A stretch of 13,147 nucleotides of DNA, from NCBI GenBank assembly GCA_004151065.3, contig NWUY0300000804.1:16718-29864 (forward strand). Direction: 5' to 3'. The DNA is from Larix sibirica. Lineage: Eukaryota > Streptophyta > Pinopsida > Pinales > Pinaceae. How positions within the stretch are numbered: the stretch's first letter is position 1; every line of letters begins with the position of its first letter. Position numbers and translations under genes: made by a program. The notes beneath the pieces are model-generated. The model was not told the origin of the DNA, made no database searches, and worked only from the letters and a program-made list of their open reading frames with translations. This document shows, in pieces, positions 9,268 through 13,147 of this stretch.

Positions 9268-9445
9268 AGATCAAACACTAAGCTGTAAAAACACTCACAA
9301 CAAAAGTCACACCATAGTAATCACAAACTGAAACAATCCACTATTTACTACTACACTAATCCTGTAATCCTATATATACAGAGGATTAGAAATACAGAAT
9401 TTGCATGATCAGAGCTCCTCTCATGAGAGAGTCAGGGCTGTACCA

Positions 9446-9457
9446 GCTCTGATACTA
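9446..9457 (-). promoter_or_regulatory. Retrotransposon primer-binding site (copy B)
   Basis: Same TAGTATCAGAGC as at 3251-3262, again next to the CTATCA end of the candidate LTR, offset 6195. Confidence 0.65.
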
Positions 9458-9755
9458 TGATAGAAAAATGGAAGATAAATTGTTTCTACAGAAACCAAAA
9501 TAATTCTGAGTATTCTATTACCTCAAACAAGTGGTAAATATTTAAATTTAAAAATTAAGTTTTCCCTGGACCACATTAACAAACTCTTGAGGGATTATCT
9601 CAACCACAAACTAAAGAGAGAAAAGTGTTGGAGAGAATATCTCAATCTCCAACTAATCTCAACAACCTCCATAGAAATAGAACAAACATAACAAACAGCA
9701 ATATTCTCACGAATAACACATGGAGATAAGTATGAGTTAATAATTCATTCCGACA
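9458..9755 (-). mobile_element. Candidate LTR (copy B), with a variant TGTCGGAATG start
   Basis: It equals 3263-3560 except at its outer end. The LTR-adjacent 127-bp unit in this copy has three substitutions (9725, 9749, 9752), so the LTR begins TGTCGGAATG instead of TGTTGGGATG. A second LTR start, TGTTGGGATG, lies 127 bp further out, ending at 9882, because the duplicated unit spans the LTR boundary. Confidence 0.48.
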
Positions 9756-9924
9756 GAAATATGGATTAGATATTCAGAAACATTAAAGTGAGGAAAAATA
9801 GATATAGAACAAACATAACAAACAGCAATATTCTCACGAATAACACATGGACATAAGTATGAGTTAATAATTCATCCCAACAGAAATATGGATTAGATAT
9901 TCAGAAACATTAAAGTGAGGAAAA
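9671..9924. repeat. Two-unit 127-bp tandem repeat, found only in copy B
   Basis: Units are 9671-9797 and 9798-9924, starting ATAGAAATAG and ATAGATATAG. They differ at four sites: 9676 A / 9803 T, 9725 G / 9852 C, 9749 T / 9876 C, and 9752 G / 9879 A. Copy A has one unit. It agrees with the first unit at 3481 but with the second at 3530 and beyond, as expected if copy A lost 127 bp by recombination, or by assembly collapse, within 3482-3529. The repeat straddles the outer end of the candidate LTR. Confidence 0.95.
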
Positions 9925-10636
9925 ATTCAAAACTGTTTTCATCAAGACCGACAAGGGGAGAAAAATATTGAGAGTAGGGATTATTAACATGATCATAGAG
10001 GCCTTACTAAAATTCAAAATTAGGCAATAAATCTTCACTTGCATCCTTGCAGCTGCAGCTCTGACTCAGAGTACTAATATACCAACAATCACAACCAAAA
10101 ATACAAAAACAATTAAGAGTTGTTTAGTAACCGATTACAGCACATTCCAAATCAGGAACTCCATAAACACGAAGTCAAACCTGCCTAACTTCTCCAACTT
10201 CTATCTAATTTTTGTGGGTTTTATAATTTTATTTAAAATGCATTGAATATTCTAGAAAGCAATATTCCTCATCAGTTGGAGAGTTGGACAGAACTTAAGA
10301 ACATAGATGCTTCTCGGCTACCTGGACAATTAAGAGACACATAAAGAAACCTCTGATTGATTCTAGTAGATTACAAAGTATGTTTCTCTTTGCTCGGATC
10401 CTACTCCATTTTGGACTCAAATGTGAAAAACAAATTACAGGCTTCATAGTTACTTCGATCCTACAGATATCTACATGTCATTCTTGATACAGCAGCAGAT
10501 ACAGCTGTGGATTTGGAAACTTGATATATACAACACCAAGCCTAAATTTCACCTTGTGCTATAGTACCTTTTGTACATCTCAAAATTTGACAAATAACTT
10601 GAAACTGCAATGTTGACAGCCTTTGAGAACTTACAG

Positions 10637-10642
10637 TTTATT
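10637..10642 (-). terminator. Poly(A) signal AATAAA of the phosphatase gene (copy B)
   Basis: Same hexamer and spacing from the stop at 10710 as in copy A. Confidence 0.45.
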
Positions 10643-10709
10643 CTCAAAAACAAACTTGGCCTCGCATTCCGATAATATAAATCAAAGCATACTCTGCTGA
10701 AACTTGATA

Positions 10710-11838
10710 TCAGACTTCATAGCCAGGATTTACCAGTTGTTGGATATCACCATAGCCTTCAAGTTCTGAAATATCTGCACTGCTTCCAAGAAAGAGAGGC
10801 AGCCTCTGATGAAGTTTTGAGGGTTGAATTTCAAGTATTCGACGTTTACCATCAGACCCACTGCCCCCAGCCTGCTCCACGAGAAAGCTAAGCGGATTTG
10901 CTTCATACACTAGCCTCAGATGGTCTCTTGGATTCATTGCAATGCCACCATACAGCAGAGTCCGATGAAAATCTGCTACTAAGGAGCAGATATAACGAGC
11001 AGAGTATTTCTTTGGATTTTCTCCCTTCCCCTGCCTAATGGTGTCAATATACTTTTTTAAACCTTCTGGCCAATCAAAGTATCGTGCATCATTTACAGAA
11101 TAAATTTGACCTGCCAAATAATATGATAAAAAAATTGTTATTAGGAAGAAAATGACCATGTTGACTCCAATGTCACAATAAATGTGATTGTCTTCAATTT
11201 TTTCCATAAATTTCCATGTAATTTCAGGAACCTACCCTAGATATGAAATGATAGAATAGAGCAAATGACACTCAATATAACCAATACTCCAGATTTATTG
11301 CTTTAAATGTGTCGGAAGTATGAGTTTTACAAAGAAAAAAAGTGATTGAATCAAACGTTCAGGTGAAACAAGTTTTAAAAACATTGGAAATTAGTCTTCA
11401 CAAGATTCAAAGTGAACATAAAAGCACATAAGAGGTACCTCTTGATGGAATAATGATATTGGGATGAGTAAGGACAAACTCTCCTGTGGAACGATCCAAT
11501 GTGAACCCATGTGTTCCAGAACCAACAGAGATGCATAGCATGGTAGCAGATGAATATAATGCATACCCTGCACCTAGGAGCCTTGCACCACTCTGAAGAA
11601 CATTCAGCGAGGCCTTTTCCTCAGTAGGTAAGGAGTCATCCAATTCCTTCAAACAATTATAAATACCAAATATTGTACCAGTTGGAATCGAAGCATCAAT
11701 GTTGCGAGACCCATCAAGTGGATCAAAAATGACCACATAGCGCCCATCTTTAGTCAGCCATACTGGCAAGTCATCTTCTTCTGATGCCATGACTGCCACT
11801 TTTCCTGAACTTCGAAGAGCTGTTTTAATTATATCATT
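10710..11838 (-). CDS. Plastid fructose-1,6-bisphosphatase type II, last two exons (copy B)
   Basis: Exons 11838-11439 and 11110-10710 around the intron 11438-11111 encode the same 266 residues as copy A, with the same splice sites and stop. No synonymous or intron change between the copies was seen here. Two adjacent paralogues would normally show at least scattered differences, and both are cut off upstream of the same exon, so this is best read as a second assembly of one locus and not as a second gene. If the duplication were real, the copy would still be incomplete: the N at 12609 lies in its upstream intron and block C holds no phosphatase exon. Confidence 0.9.
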
Positions 11839-12608
11839 CTGCAGTAAAAAAACTACACATATTTGAAGAAGACTTGCCCCAATAATCAAAGGATCACGTG
11901 ATATAAGCAGCATGAACAGCAATGTGAATACTCAAATATGTGAATGACAACCCAAGAGATCAAGCGTGCAAGTACAAAAGAGAATGCCAAACTATATATA
12001 TCTATACACTATATTATTTAGTATTAACTGAACGGGAAAATTGGTGGAGAGTGATCATATTAACCAAATCTCCTATGAAATATTTACAATGAAGTATTTG
12101 AATAACAAAATATAAAGTATAGAAGGAATAAAATACAAATATAATATATATTCGAACTAAGTTGACTAGAAACTGGGGACTAAGTCACACAATTCTTCCA
12201 GGACGAGAGGAATTGTACCCAATTTCTGTGGATGATACATGCTTTCTAGCGAAGGACATCATAGTCTATAACAGCTATCCGCTGACAAGATTGACTTGTT
12301 GGGACACTGGGAGGAGATCATCTGCTAACATGTGAGTGCGTGCAACATATGGTGTGCAGCTGCAGTGAATGGAAGAAGAAATGTCCTCCCCACTAAAGAG
12401 CCACACTGATTGTGGGTTGAGACACATGTGCATAAGAGATGAATTCCATATCCTTGGTGGAATGAGATTAACCTGAACAGGGGTGTCCTAAGAAGCATAG
12501 TAGCAATATTCAAGTACAAATATGATTGAATACAAAAAATATATATGTAAAGAAAAAATTTAGTGCAACTAAAGTACGGAAGTAAACATCTCATAAATAC
12601 AAAAACAT

Positions 12609-12609
12609 N
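12609..12609. other. Single N: contig join between blocks B and C
   Basis: Copy B matches copy A up to 12608 (equivalent to 6286) and then stops. Copy A continues with GCATTTTTTTT, while the sequence after this N is an unrelated polymerase remnant. The true distance and order of block C are therefore unknown. Confidence 0.85.
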
Positions 12610-13147
12610 CCAAGCATACCTTTCATGTGCTTCAGATCTGTTCAAACTGTAAAATGAACACTTTTGAGAAACAATCTGAACCGTTGTATTCCCTTTTTGA
12701 CAGCCAAAATTTCCTTATGAGACGAGGGGTATTTTATTTCAACATCAAAGAATGTACCAGAAGTATATGCACATATTTCATCTCACTTGGAGTGTTTTTA
12801 CAAGAGGACTGTTTCCCATATTTGATCAAATGCATCAGTTTCTAAAATATAAGGTAGATCTTGGTCTGGCAATGATAATGGTGGAAGCTTTTGGTTATTT
12901 GTCTTTATCCTTTTGACTACAAGTGTCATAGCATCCGTCCATTCTGAACCTTCTTTTAACCTTTGCTGGAGCAATTTTGTGTCGTTGGCTTGATTTTGAT
13001 AAAACTGTCGAATATAATTTATACAACTAAGGAATCTCTGAACAGTTTTGATGTCTTGCAATTTGTCTGGGAAATTCAACAATATTTGTAGAACATGCGG
13101 CTGGAGAGTGACTTTACCTTGGGAAATTTGCAGTCCCAAAAACTCAA
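12610..13147 (-). pseudogene. Decayed endogenous pararetrovirus-like reverse transcriptase/RNase H segment
   Basis: The minus strand is open from the window edge (13147) to a TAA at 12798-12800. In the same frame it continues to the N through TGA stops at 12783-12785 and 12642-12644. The first part, with FPDKLQDIKTVQRFL and an NYIRQF motif, resembles the end of the reverse transcriptase and connection region of Caulimoviridae polymerases more than Ty3 elements. RNase H follows: its three acidic catalytic residues are in place, D in LETDAFD (12834-12836), E in SHKEILA (12711-12713) and D in TDLKH (12636-12638). The stop before the last D could be a CGA-to-TGA change, typical of decay at methylated CpG. 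Partial at both ends. An old Ty3-type element is the alternative. The initial methionine sometimes assigned at 13139 is a TTG leucine codon in a frame open to the edge. Confidence 0.75.

Larger units (their letters stand above)
6478..12608. repeat. Copy B of the 6-kb duplication, bounded by Ns on both sides
   Basis: The segment begins directly after the N at 6477 and ends directly before the N at 12609, and its full length aligns to 283-6286. I saw two differences. One is a 127-bp tandem unit (9671-9924) that is single in copy A. The other is a seven-base replacement (GAATAAT at 5801-5807, AAGGAAT at 12123-12129). A contig wholly contained in its neighbour is what an unmerged allele or redundant contig looks like. 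A genuine recent tandem duplication remains possible but would need both breakpoints to fall on assembly gaps. Confidence 0.95.

Noticed and set aside
12325-12645. Minus-strand open frame of 106 codons running across the N at 12609
   Set aside because: It joins block C to copy B through an unknown base. The copy A equivalent (6003-6290) is a hydrophobic, low-information frame, so this is a join artefact.
12627-12845. Plus-strand open frame of 72 codons
   Set aside because: It lies antisense to the RNase H remnant, which has recognisable motifs on the minus strand.
1-13147. CRISPR array, bacterial operon, rRNA or tRNA gene
   Set aside because: No evenly spaced short repeats with unique spacers, no ribosome-binding-site-led gene strings and no tRNA or rRNA core sequences were seen. 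The spliced plant gene indicates a eukaryotic nuclear genome.

Overview
This looks like plant nuclear DNA, most likely from an angiosperm. It is AT-rich, its one recognisable host gene is split by a GT-AG intron, that gene is a plastid-type fructose-1,6-bisphosphatase of the cpFBPase II kind, and the rest is transposon debris plus a fragment resembling a plant pararetrovirus polymerase. I cannot name the species.

The window is three sequence blocks joined by single N characters at 6477 and 12609. Block A is 1-6476, block B is 6478-12608 and block C is 12610-13147. Block B lies entirely inside block A: its first base matches 283 and its last base matches 6286. By eye the two are almost identical. 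The exceptions are one extra 127-bp unit in B (9671-9797 or 9798-9924, according to alignment) and a seven-base difference at 5801-5807 versus 12123-12129. Both ends of the duplication fall exactly on an N, so it is more likely an assembly artefact (an allelic or redundant contig placed in tandem) than a real tandem gene duplication.

Each copy has the same layout. First comes about 1.2 kb of AT-rich sequence with weak minus-strand coding remnants. Next are about 0.6 kb carrying repeated GAAATTGCA words, and a minus-strand stretch with two degenerate gene fragments: a DUF642-like one, and a coiled coil resembling BOI/SBP-type RING ubiquitin ligases. A 298-bp candidate LTR follows, abutting an 11/12 match to the initiator-Met tRNA primer-binding site. 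After about 0.75 kb of spacer come the last two exons of the phosphatase (minus strand) and about 0.8-1 kb of its upstream intron. LTR, primer site and both captured fragments face the same way, so they could form one gene-capturing retroelement.

The phosphatase has its catalytic motifs but lacks the cysteine pair needed for thioredoxin control in the classical plastid enzyme, so it fits the redox-insensitive isoform. Its 5' exons, with the transit peptide and N-terminal third, are not in the window. Block C is a decayed reverse transcriptase/RNase H segment (minus strand) with three in-frame stops.
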